This document shows positions 44,101 to 50,714 of a stretch of 64,000 nt of DNA, one piece after another. Position 1 is the stretch's first letter, and the number at the start of each line of letters is the position of its first letter. This DNA is from an uncultured Pirellulaceae bacterium (GTDB lineage Bacteria > Planctomycetota > Planctomycetia > Pirellulales > Pirellulaceae), in NCBI GenBank assembly GCA_937967505.1, contig CALCJM010000066.1, forward strand, positions 1 through 64,000. Reading direction: 5' to 3'. The position numbers and the translations under genes are program-made. The notes beneath the pieces are model-generated. The model did no database searches and was not told the DNA's origin. It saw nothing but the letters and a program-made list of their open reading frames with translations.

Positions 44101-44287
44101 GGCGCTGTCTCTGAATGGTGCAACGGACGTGATAGGTCATTTACCCGACCAGCCGCACAACCCGCTAACCGCATTGACCGCAGCAACCGTCGCCGCAAAA
44201 ACTGCGGTGGAATCCCATGTTGCCAGGGATGAGATCTTCGGTCGTTTGGATGTGGCGTTCGATGATCCGTTGAGTGTCCTGATTTGA
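38150..44287 (+). CDS. Giant LEPR-XLL surface protein with N,N-dimethylformamidase-like, LamG, Ig-like and three DUF4082 domains
   Basis: A 2045-residue exported protein. The N-terminus is Lys/Arg rich followed by FELLEVRHLLAAN, a LEPR-XLL-type planctomycete surface signal. Residues about 75-540 resemble the large subunit of N,N-dimethylformamidase (RVDIYRIGYYGGDGAR, SVGHDEYWSATQR, FFSGNEVYWKTRW). Then follow an Ig-like domain, a LamG lectin-like domain (about 640-840), two cadherin/Ig-like repeats, and a series of Big-type domains alternating with three DUF4082 repeats (about 1138-1300, 1510-1673, 1780-1945). The repeats share SNYWVDVVF and FYKGA-N-TGTHVG motifs; the last two are closest. 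No PEP-CTERM signal is seen. A likely role is in matrix or cell-wall adhesion; catalysis is unproven. Confidence 0.85.
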   Translation: MNKINQKKRKLGNLRQSRIRPKQRPGFELLEVRHLLAANAIVTENLLPGSPASEWDIVGNGDLSIQGYATDISVDQGGTVEFKIDSQDLAPYRVDIYRIGYYGGDGARKVDTIPAAQTLALAQPAAIVDPATGVVDAGNWLVTASWDVPASATSGVYIARATRADTGGASHIIFVVRDDDGESDLLFQTADTTWQAYNRWGGNSLYVGPYNGRAYGVSYNRPFDTRGVTAKDWFFSSEYATVRFLEKNGYDVSYTTGVDSHRFGDEILEHKAFLSVGHDEYWSATQRANVEAARDAGVSLAFFSGNEVYWKTRWEDSIDGNGTPLRTLISYKETWDNAKIDPEPGTWTGTWRDDRFSPPADGGNPENALTGQIFTVNRGPGGDTGTPFTVDDRFADLRFWRDTRVAELQPGETTDVGDYVLGYEWDEDLDNGFRPAGLFRMSSTTQNVPQKIDQYGGRQTTSGVATHSLTMYRAQSGALVFGAGTINWGWGLDGTHDVLISTPDPAIQQATVNLFADMGVQPATLQQGLVQATISTDVTAPLSVISAVSGGAVVTGGVPVTITGTASDVGGAVGGVEVSTDGGRSWRRADGEDNWSYTWVPAAAGPATIISRAVDDSANLEIPTSSVSVTVELAPTSNVGLVAAWDFNEGSGTTLIDRSGTGNNGTVVGATYTAGVSETGLFFDGTDDFVSVADDDSLDLDNGLTVEAWVQPADIDGWTSVVFKEAAGGLSYALYASDNTNNPPAGYVRVAAGDPAARGAGALELLQWNHLAMTHDGFFVRLYVNGALVSQTAATGNVSSSDLPLAIGGNSVFANEYFHGLVDEVRIYNRALGQAEIFYNMSTPVGGVTDSAVPTGAILSPSNDQSVSGNMTVSVAANDNVGVGSVTLFVDGQWIVDDFAAPYQITIDTAPLPDGNHTLTGIVRDVAGNATALSPVSFLVANNSDNLPPEVDLRFPTGARPVSGTTVLNAVAEDNVGVAGVQFRVNGVDVGPEDLVAPYRVPWNSQVLPDGDYEVTALARDAAGNIASSSRLVTVDNTAPVIETTFPADAELDLPLEVSVVVDLSEDIRSSIAELELRDSQDQVVPGTVDYNAGGFRLTWIGEQEFSPGEVYTATLRKVEDIAGNQAAELTWTFETSSTVVDASLWDDQTVPQVASASDPAPVELGMRFQTVVNGYITGVQFYKGSGNTGIHVGNLWSNDGQLLASANFTGESAVGWQTVTFDQPVQVNANTSYVVSYFAPNGGYAFDSGYFSSGYTSGPFVVVAEGTANPNGLFFYGPNGGFPVGNGGGSNYWVDVLFSNNLVDETAPEVVGNTPSVDADNIGVSVSPTVTFSESVTEASIHFVLQDDSGTTVPATVSWNSAARTAMLVPDVPLETDETYTATVSGAVDNAGNEMQPFSWEFTTEAIADQQPPAMTARSPSINATGVSIGAGVSATFNEVINASTLSIVVIPGGGLPVSGTVDWNPASFTATFTPEQNLSLDTVYTVSINAEDLSGNATTASWLFTTEAVVSASSVWDLSVVPTVTSAADTASVELGVKFRSASDGFVKGLEFYKGALNTGTHVGSLWTADGQRLANVTFTNESQSGWQRADFDVPVPVTANTTYVASYFAPDGGYSFDGAYFADGDVTNGPLTALGQGTDGGNGVYRYGNGGLFPNQSFNASNYWVDVVFASDIDDEFPPTVITRSPEVDAVAVATSDTIEATFNEVVVESTISLILVDDNNVPVPASVSYSASTGTVTLTPNSALAHNATYTATVSGAEDSVGNVMVPVSWSFTTTPGVSTASSIWDLQATPAVASANDPSAVELGVKFRAVVEGSVTALRFYKGALNTGTHVGRLWSVDGTPLATATYTNESATGWQEVELSSPVQLVVGVTYVVSYYAPNGGYAFDGGYFHSGSVTNGALTALGQGVDGGNGVYRYGVGGGFPNSSFNASNYWVDVVFEQGQESAALQAVQIPLLVSLASASDRSPNLVADKTQVKTREALSLNGATDVIGHLPDQPHNPLTALTAATVAAKTAVESHVARDEIFGRLDVAFDDPLSVLI

Positions 44288-44376
44288 GAATTGAGGGCGG
44301 TGCGCTGGAGAATAATTCGGCATCACGATCCACCGGGATAATTGCTGGTGTGCTTAGCAAAAGTGCGAAACTAGAA

Positions 44377-44484
44377 CTTAGGCGATTGGCAGTTGAAAGC
44401 CATCCGTTGGCGATGCTGCCAGCTTCGCTGCGACGCTGGCAGCGTCGCCAACGGATGGCAAATTTTTGACTGCCAGTCGCCTTA
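44377..44484 (-). repeat. Family A palindromic repeat, copy 8 (reverse)
   Basis: Reverse orientation: TTAGGCGATTGGCAGTTGAA at the left and GACTGCCAGTCGCCTTA at the right. Both halves of its centre are well kept (CCGTTGGCGATGCTGCCAGC and GCTGGCAGCGTCGCCAACGG). It lies 89 bases after the giant gene and upstream of the ABC ATPase gene. Confidence 0.9.
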
Positions 44485-44527
44485 CGTGGGGGCGCTTGTA
44501 GTTTGGCTTGTGGTTTGAAAACCGATA

Positions 44528-44533
44528 TATAAT
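44528..44533 (+). promoter_or_regulatory. Possible -10 box ahead of the ABC ATPase gene
   Basis: TATAAT at 44528-44533 is a consensus -10 box, but only weak -35 candidates (GGCTTG at 44505 with 17-base spacing) precede it. It would start transcription just before the ATG at 44553. Confidence 0.3.
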
Positions 44534-44552
44534 TTGGATGAAAGACAAACAA

Positions 44553-45830
44553 ATGATGGTTGCAGTGGATGGTATCGGAAAAAAATATCAGCTTGGCGAG
44601 AATGTCGGTTCGTATTCGACACTCCGTGACTCAATTGCTGGCGGATTTTCTCGGGTTGTGAACCGCTGTAGGGAAGGCCTTGGTTTTCGGACCGTGCGGC
44701 GTGCTTCGGCGGCACATGACGAACTGTGGGCGCTAAAGGATGTGTCGTTCGATGTGTCCGCGGGAGAAGTGGTGGGGATTGTGGGGCGAAATGGAGCTGG
44801 GAAATCAACGCTGTTAAAGGTGTTGACGCGCATCGCCGAACCGACGTGCGGGCGGGCGGTGATTCGAGGCCGTATGGGGAGCCTTCTGGAGGTGGGAACA
44901 GGTTTTCACCCCGAGATGACCGGCCGTGAAAATGTGTTTCTCAATGGTGCCATTCTGGGAATGTCGGCTGTGGAAATTCGACGAAAGTTTGACGAAATCG
45001 TGGAATTCGCGGGTGTGGAGCGATTTCTGGATACTGCCGTGAAGCGCTACTCCAGCGGCATGTACGTTCGGCTGGCATTTGCAGTGGCGGCGCATCTGGA
45101 GCCAGAAATCCTTGTGGTGGATGAAGTGTTGGCCGTCGGTGATGCGACCTTTCAGAAAAAATGCATCGGAAAAATGCAGGAAGTGGGCCGCAGCGGCCGA
45201 ACCGTACTGTTTGTCAGTCACAACATGGCAGCGGTGCGAGCGCTGTGCAATCGCGCGATACTGCTTGAGGCCGGCCGGTTGGTGATCGATGGGCAGCCCG
45301 CTGATATTATTGATCGATACATGAAAACTGACCAAACCGTTGGCGGTCATCGGGAGATCGCACTTCAAGCCGAACGTATCACCAATCAGGCAGCGCGGCA
45401 TCTCAGTGTTTCTTTGGAGTCACTGGATGGCCAGCCAGCGTCGCAACTTTATTATCGCCAACCGTTTCGGGTCAAGTTTGTCTGTGAAATTTACGAAGCT
45501 GTGCCAGACGCTCATTTCGAGGTCGGCATCAGTAATGTTGACGGGACCCCTATCACTTGGTCGACCACCCTTGGCCCGCAGCATGCTGATCAGGAATTGA
45601 CCCCCGGACGTTATGAGGTCACTGCGGAACTTGATCCTGTCTTGCTACCCCGCACCTATGCCATTGACCTTGGCGTTCACCGTAGTGATGGCGAGACTCT
45701 CGACTACGTCCCACGCGCATGTCTGTTTGAGGTGCTGAAATGTGGGCAAGGCGACCAGCCAAACTATCCGTGGCGAACTGTACGCGCTCATGTCAACATG
45801 GAGGCACGGTGGGACCAACGACGTTTGTAG
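44553..45830 (+). CDS. ABC polysaccharide export ATPase with C-terminal carbohydrate-binding domain (Wzt-like)
   Basis: ATPase subunit of 425 residues for polysaccharide export, partner of the permease at 31106. Walker A is GIVGRNGAGKST, the signature is YSSGMYVRLAFA, and Walker B is ILVVDEVLAVGD. From about residue 270 a beta-sandwich Wzt_C-like domain (SLESLDGQPAS, FKVxCEIYE-type strands, ELTPGRYEV) is expected to recognise a terminal modification on the polymer. ATG 44553 is used because MMVAVDGIGKKYQLG resembles a normal ATPase start; ATG 44538 is possible. The gene is separated from its permease by sugar-synthesis genes and the giant surface-protein gene. Confidence 0.92.
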   Translation: MMVAVDGIGKKYQLGENVGSYSTLRDSIAGGFSRVVNRCREGLGFRTVRRASAAHDELWALKDVSFDVSAGEVVGIVGRNGAGKSTLLKVLTRIAEPTCGRAVIRGRMGSLLEVGTGFHPEMTGRENVFLNGAILGMSAVEIRRKFDEIVEFAGVERFLDTAVKRYSSGMYVRLAFAVAAHLEPEILVVDEVLAVGDATFQKKCIGKMQEVGRSGRTVLFVSHNMAAVRALCNRAILLEAGRLVIDGQPADIIDRYMKTDQTVGGHREIALQAERITNQAARHLSVSLESLDGQPASQLYYRQPFRVKFVCEIYEAVPDAHFEVGISNVDGTPITWSTTLGPQHADQELTPGRYEVTAELDPVLLPRTYAIDLGVHRSDGETLDYVPRACLFEVLKCGQGDQPNYPWRTVRAHVNMEARWDQRRL

Positions 45831-45887
45831 CCTTGCACGGTGACGGCGAATTGTTTTAGAGAACTCTGCCATTAACCAACCGACAAA

Positions 45888-47582
45888 ATGACACAGCAGA
45901 TTACAAAAACTCAAAAATGTAACTTGCCCATGGGAGTCGGGATCGACGTTGCCCGCAAGGAGTATACGTTTCTCCGTGATCAAGGCGTCTGGGCTAGGCG
46001 GCGAGGAAGCCCGGAACTGGCAATGCGACTTTTTTCAGCAGCGGCGAATTACGCCACCATTTATCATCCGGGATTCTTCGTTGACCCGGTCCTTGAAAAT
46101 GAGCTTTTGGGAATTGGGCGGGCGGCTGAAGAACGTCCTGTAAACAAGGGTGATGTAAACAAGGGCGCTGTAAACGGCGTCGATGTAAACAGCATCGAAA
46201 TGAACGGTGGCGTAAAACCGGCAGCGGTGCGAAAGATACTGCATGTGGCCAGCGCCGTGTCTAGGGTGGGCGGGCACTGCCGAACCATGGTGAACTGGAT
46301 ACGCAACGACCGTGCCTCACAGCACACGATTGTCCTGTTGCGTCAGATCGACAGCGCGGCACTTGAGTGGTTTGAAACTGAATTGACGGAGGAGGGAGTC
46401 GAGGTTGTTTGTCTGAACGCTGAAGCGCCGATGTTGCGAAGGGCAATGGAGCTCAGGTCGATTGCACGGCGTGGTTTTGCCGCCTGTTTTAATCATGTCG
46501 CTCAGGCGGAAGCAATTCACTGTGTGGCGTTTGCCGTGGGCGGATTGCCGCCGGTGGCATTGGTCGATCATGCAGACCACAGTTTTTGGCTGGGCTGCGG
46601 TGTGGTGGATCTGGTCGTTCACCAGCGACCGGTAGGTCAGGAGCTTGGGCAACGCCGGCGGCTGGAAAGGGAGAGCGCCGTATTGCCGATCCCGCTGAAG
46701 CTGGATACGAAACCTGAGGACCGTCGTGGTGCCAGGGAAAAATTTGATCTGGCTGGTGGCGCAATCATGGCGTTGACAGTGGGGCGCAAAGAAAAATACC
46801 GGCCTGACGATCGGCTGAATTTTTTTCAGATGATGGATACACTGACGATGCGGCATCCGGATTTGGTGATTCATGTCGTGGGCGTCAAACGCGCGCAAGC
46901 CGAACACTGGTCGGGCTGCCGCCTCCCGGAAAGGCAACTTGTATTTCACGGTCAGCGGCCTGTCGATCCAGCACTTTTAAATGCGGCAGATATTTACCTG
47001 GAAAGCTATCCATTTGGATCGCAGACGGCTTTTCTCGAAGCAGCGTGTGCTGGAATAGCTCCCGTCAGAGCCCCAACAACCAAAACAAAGATGCTGGTCA
47101 CCAGTGATTCGGCGATTGATGATTTGATTCAGGCACCGGACTGCGAATTTATCTTTCAGGAAACTGTCTCGCGTCTGATCCTGGACCGAAACGCTCGACA
47201 GACACTGGCCGCCGAGGTAAGGCGGAGCGTGATTGCGGAACATGTTGGTGACTCGTGGAACCGCCTGCTGGAAGGGCTGTACGACCGTATGAAACAAGTG
47301 AAGCACCAACCCGCACAGTGTCCGGTGGATCAACCGTCGATTACAGAAGTCACGCCACAGGACGAAGCCCTGCACCAGTGGCACCGTCATCGTGGTGAAC
47401 AGCCTGCGTCTGATCGCACGCTCAGACTAACCGCGAAATGGTTTGTCAATGATGTGATGACCCAGCAAATCAAGAGTGAGGATCTGCACCTGTTGTCCCG
47501 GCTGGCAACGCGCTCACTGTGCACGGGGCATGCTGACCGTTCGATTCTGGGGATGGGCCTGTTGTCCATGATTGGTGGATAG
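45888..47582 (+). CDS. GT4-like glycosyltransferase with short repeat linker
   Basis: A 564-residue GT-B-like protein. An N-terminal segment of about 80 residues (AMRLFSAAANYATIYHPGFF) precedes a low-complexity linker of five pentapeptides (VNKGD, VNKGA, VNGVD, VNSIE, MNGGV; residues 85-109). The catalytic part starts at ILHVASAVSRVGGHCRTMVNW, and its donor half contains MALTVGRKEKYRPDDR and YLESYPFGSQTAFLEAACAG. The donor and acceptor are unknown. A final 90-residue region is not recognised. Confidence 0.75.
   Translation: MTQQITKTQKCNLPMGVGIDVARKEYTFLRDQGVWARRRGSPELAMRLFSAAANYATIYHPGFFVDPVLENELLGIGRAAEERPVNKGDVNKGAVNGVDVNSIEMNGGVKPAAVRKILHVASAVSRVGGHCRTMVNWIRNDRASQHTIVLLRQIDSAALEWFETELTEEGVEVVCLNAEAPMLRRAMELRSIARRGFAACFNHVAQAEAIHCVAFAVGGLPPVALVDHADHSFWLGCGVVDLVVHQRPVGQELGQRRRLERESAVLPIPLKLDTKPEDRRGAREKFDLAGGAIMALTVGRKEKYRPDDRLNFFQMMDTLTMRHPDLVIHVVGVKRAQAEHWSGCRLPERQLVFHGQRPVDPALLNAADIYLESYPFGSQTAFLEAACAGIAPVRAPTTKTKMLVTSDSAIDDLIQAPDCEFIFQETVSRLILDRNARQTLAAEVRRSVIAEHVGDSWNRLLEGLYDRMKQVKHQPAQCPVDQPSITEVTPQDEALHQWHRHRGEQPASDRTLRLTAKWFVNDVMTQQIKSEDLHLLSRLATRSLCTGHADRSILGMGLLSMIGG
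46140..46214 (+). repeat. Five-unit 15-base in-frame repeat
   Basis: GTAAACAAGGGTGAT, GTAAACAAGGGCGCT, GTAAACGGCGTCGAT, GTAAACAGCATCGAA and ATGAACGGTGGCGTA follow each other without gaps inside the glycosyltransferase gene and encode an Asn/Val/Gly-rich linker. Confidence 0.85.
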
Positions 47583-47650
47583 AAAGACCCGGTTCAGCGG
47601 TCAGGGTGATGTCGGATCGCCGCTGTCGTCAAATTTTTTGGAAATGGATC

Positions 47651-48634
47651 ATGGATATCACGGTCGCGATTTGTACTTGGAACCGGGCCAACATTCTGCG
47701 GGCAACCCTAGAGAACCTGTTGAAACTGAAAACGCCAGCGCGTACGCAATGGGAGTTGGTCTTGGTAGACAATAATTCTTCTGATGACACTGCAAACGTG
47801 ATTGCTGAATTTGAAGGGCGGCTGCCGATCAGGAGCTTTCATGAACCGCGTCAAGGACATACGTATGCGCGAAACCGGGCGCTTGCTGAGGCGCGGGGGA
47901 CGTGGGTGGTTTGGACTGATGATGATGTCGCGCCCGAAGAAAACTGGTTAGAGGCAACGTGGCAGGCGTTCAGGGATTTCGATGCTGATTTTGTCTATGG
48001 GAAAATCAAGCCGCAGTGGCCCGAAGAAGCGCCGTCGTGGTATGGCTATGAGGCGTTTCACGGAAAATTCGCGCTGTTGGATTTGGGGGATCACGGGTTT
48101 GTGGCGACTCGGTTGGAACAGACCTTCTTTGGTGCCAACCACGCGGGAAGGCGCGATGCGTTTCTGAGGCTGGGTGGCTATCGTGAGGATGTCGGGCTGG
48201 TTGGCGAAGTGGGAGGGGAAGACGACACGGAGTTATTCGAACGCGCACTCAACGCGCGGGCCAAGATCGTCTACCAACCGGATTCGCTAGTATGGCATGT
48301 GATTGACCCAAAACGTTGCAAGAAGAACTACCATCGCCGTCGCGCATGGAACAGCAAGGCTTGCTACGTACGCTGCCTGAAAATGAAACGGCCGGTGCCC
48401 GCGATGTGGCTTGGGTTACCGCGGTATCTGTACCGAATTGCAGGAAACGATTTTTTGCAGTACCTCAATGCCACCGTACAACGCAACTTCAGCAGACAGT
48501 TTTACTTGGAACTGAAGTTAATTCTGTTCGCTGGGGCCTTGAAAGAGGCCGCTTCAAGTTTCTTTGGCGGTGGCCGTCGGACATGTGATGACGAGCAAAC
48601 GTGCGTGTCTTTGTCGGCCGATTTGGACAAATAG
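47651..48634 (+). CDS. GT2 family glycosyltransferase
   Basis: Cytoplasmic GT-A glycosyltransferase of 327 residues. The N-terminus ITVAICTWNRANILRATLENL and LVLVDNNSSDDT are typical of GT2. The metal-binding DXD is in VVWTDDDVAPEENWLEA, and GEDDTELFERA holds the probable catalytic acidic residues. ATG 47651 is chosen because the upstream 15 residues read as random sequence. It lies between two other sugar-transfer genes on the same strand. Confidence 0.9.
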   Translation: MDITVAICTWNRANILRATLENLLKLKTPARTQWELVLVDNNSSDDTANVIAEFEGRLPIRSFHEPRQGHTYARNRALAEARGTWVVWTDDDVAPEENWLEATWQAFRDFDADFVYGKIKPQWPEEAPSWYGYEAFHGKFALLDLGDHGFVATRLEQTFFGANHAGRRDAFLRLGGYREDVGLVGEVGGEDDTELFERALNARAKIVYQPDSLVWHVIDPKRCKKNYHRRRAWNSKACYVRCLKMKRPVPAMWLGLPRYLYRIAGNDFLQYLNATVQRNFSRQFYLELKLILFAGALKEAASSFFGGGRRTCDDEQTCVSLSADLDK

Positions 48635-48673
48635 ACAACAGTAGTTTTTGCCAACGATGGATAAGGATTGACG

Positions 48674-49471
48674 ATGATTTCAAAAATTCGACGGGGGCTA
48701 CCGAACCAACTGCGGCGGATGTTGCGTTCGCCGTTCAGACGATCATGTCACCGGCAGATCGTCCACTGCGCCTACCACAAGATGGGGACTAGGTGGCTGA
48801 CCAATGTGCTTTCGGGGGTCGCGGACCACTACGGAATGTCGTTGCAGTTTATCGACAACAATATTGAAGATCTGGATTTGAGTCACGACATCGTGATCCT
48901 GAACCACAGTGACCTGCTGGCCCAACAACTGAAGGGGTTCGTCGGGTCGCATATGTTACGTGATCTCCGGGATGTGGTCGTGTCGGGATACTACTACCAT
49001 TTGTGGACAACCGAATCGTGGGCTCACCAGTGCATGCCGACATTGGGTGGTCTCAGCTATCAGAATTACTTGAAGAGGCTGTCATTGGAGGCTGGTGTGA
49101 TGGCCGAAATCCGTAACCTTGCACGGTATGTACAGCGGCGAAAAATCAGGCAATGGAATTTCGATGATCCCCGGTTCCATGAACTGCGTTATGAGCAAAT
49201 GTTTGGCGACGAGGATGAGGCGTTCGCCGTATTGTTCGAGCATTACGGATTCACGTCTGAGGCGATCGAGAATGGGTTGCGTATTGCAAAACGTTACAGC
49301 TTTGGTGCGCTGGCCAGCAATGACCGCCAAACGCGCTCTACCAGTCACCTGCGGTCCGGAAAATCTGGTCAGTGGGAAAAGGTGTTTAGTGACCAGCACA
49401 AATCCGTATTTAAGGAACTGCTGGGGGATGTGTTGATCCAGACTGGTTACGAAACAAACTTTGGTTGGTAG
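48674..49471 (+). CDS. Sulfotransferase
   Basis: PAPS-dependent sulfotransferase of 265 residues, probably sulfating the exopolysaccharide in the cytoplasm. The 5'-phosphosulfate loop is CAYHKMGTRWLTNVL, the 3'-phosphate motif is MLRDLRDVVVSGYYYH, and the C-terminal GKSGQWEKVFSDQH corresponds to the RXGXXGDWXXXF(T) signature, with GKSGQW in place of the more usual GDW. ATG 48674 has AAGG 7 bases upstream. Adjacent glycosyltransferases place it in glycan assembly. Confidence 0.88.
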   Translation: MISKIRRGLPNQLRRMLRSPFRRSCHRQIVHCAYHKMGTRWLTNVLSGVADHYGMSLQFIDNNIEDLDLSHDIVILNHSDLLAQQLKGFVGSHMLRDLRDVVVSGYYYHLWTTESWAHQCMPTLGGLSYQNYLKRLSLEAGVMAEIRNLARYVQRRKIRQWNFDDPRFHELRYEQMFGDEDEAFAVLFEHYGFTSEAIENGLRIAKRYSFGALASNDRQTRSTSHLRSGKSGQWEKVFSDQHKSVFKELLGDVLIQTGYETNFGW

Positions 49472-49483
49472 GGCGGATTCAAT

Positions 49484-50707
49484 ATGAGATTTCTGTTTGT
49501 GAAAACCGATCAGGGTTGGCCGCGCGCCTGCGGTCACGACGTGCACGGATACCATATGATGCGCGCGCTGACAGATATCGGCCACGATGTCGCACTGACG
49601 ACCCTGATGACACCAAAACCGGAAGCACTCGAGGGGCTGGATCTCTGCGATCTGTCGGTGATGCCATCGCGTCGCTTAAATACCAGTTTCGACCACGCTC
49701 CCAAAATGAACTGGAGTCAGCAACGGTTTCAATCATATTGGGGGATCGAACAGGCCAACATTTCATTTGTCGGGGCGAAAGCGGACGCACTGGGTGCCGA
49801 CGCCGTTGTCGTTGTGGGAATGGAGGTTTTGCCGTATCTGGCCGGAGTTAAACGTCAGCAACGGATTTGGTACGCGGCGGACGAATGGGTTTGGCACCAC
49901 CTGTCATTGATCAAAGCCCTTCAGCCGGGCAGTTGGCGACATGTAAAACAGGCGGTGGTGATGGGCCTGTATGAGTTTGCGTTTTCCAACCTGATTGACC
50001 GGGCGTGGGTGGTTTCCGGTACAGACGCCAGAGCATTGAAGATGGTGACGAGGATTGGCGGCATTGATGTCGTCCCTAACGGAGTAGATTCCTGTCACTA
50101 TGCAGGTTCCGACGTTGGGTGTGAAGGACACAGCTGTACTTTTTGGGGCTGTTTGAGTTTTGCCCCCAATGTTCAGGCCCTGCAATGGTTTTGCGAGCGC
50201 GTTTGGCCGAGGGTGAAGCGGCGGGTTCCCGAGGCCCGTTTTTCCATTTTTGGTTTTGATCCTCCAGAAGACGTATTGAAGTTGGCCCTGATTGAGGGAG
50301 TGACCGTGACCGCCAACGTGCCGGACATTCGAAAATGCGTCGATTCTCAACAGGTTGTGGTGCTGCCGTTTCTGAGCGGCGGTGGGGTGAAGAACAAACT
50401 GCTGGAGGCCGCAAGTATGGCCAAGCCGATCTTGTGTTCGCCGCGCGCGTGTAATGGACTTAATGGCGATGTCCAGCTGCCGTTTGCAATCGAGAGACTT
50501 AATGCACGACGATGGCAAGACGAGTTAATCAGACTCTGGAACGACGCTAACTTGCGCCGTGAGTGTGGCGAGGCCGCCCGCCGTTGGGTGATGAATCACC
50601 ATTCCTGGGAAATTTCCGCTGAAACAGCCGTGGCTGCCATGAGCGGCGAGAGTGATTTGCGGCTGCCCGCACGCGTGAGTTCACTCTGCCATCCCTTGGA
50701 GCAGTAG
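49484..50707 (+). CDS. GT4-like glycosyltransferase (XrtA-group relative)
   Basis: GT-B glycosyltransferase of 407 residues. The N-terminal half starts MRFLFVKTDQGWPRACGHDVHGYHMM. The donor half has FWGCLSFAPNVQALQWFCERVWPRV and VLPFLSGGGVKNKLLEAASMAKPILCSPRA, close in layout to the enzyme at 28386. It starts 12 bases after the sulfotransferase gene. The sugar is unknown. Confidence 0.85.
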   Translation: MRFLFVKTDQGWPRACGHDVHGYHMMRALTDIGHDVALTTLMTPKPEALEGLDLCDLSVMPSRRLNTSFDHAPKMNWSQQRFQSYWGIEQANISFVGAKADALGADAVVVVGMEVLPYLAGVKRQQRIWYAADEWVWHHLSLIKALQPGSWRHVKQAVVMGLYEFAFSNLIDRAWVVSGTDARALKMVTRIGGIDVVPNGVDSCHYAGSDVGCEGHSCTFWGCLSFAPNVQALQWFCERVWPRVKRRVPEARFSIFGFDPPEDVLKLALIEGVTVTANVPDIRKCVDSQQVVVLPFLSGGGVKNKLLEAASMAKPILCSPRACNGLNGDVQLPFAIERLNARRWQDELIRLWNDANLRRECGEAARRWVMNHHSWEISAETAVAAMSGESDLRLPARVSSLCHPLEQ

Positions 50708-50714
50708 TGCACTG

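Noticed and set aside
15041-44484. Family A repeats as simple transcription terminators
   Set aside because: They form long stems but have no T-run after them, and two lie upstream of genes. The conserved terminal inverted repeats fit a mobile or REP-like element better.
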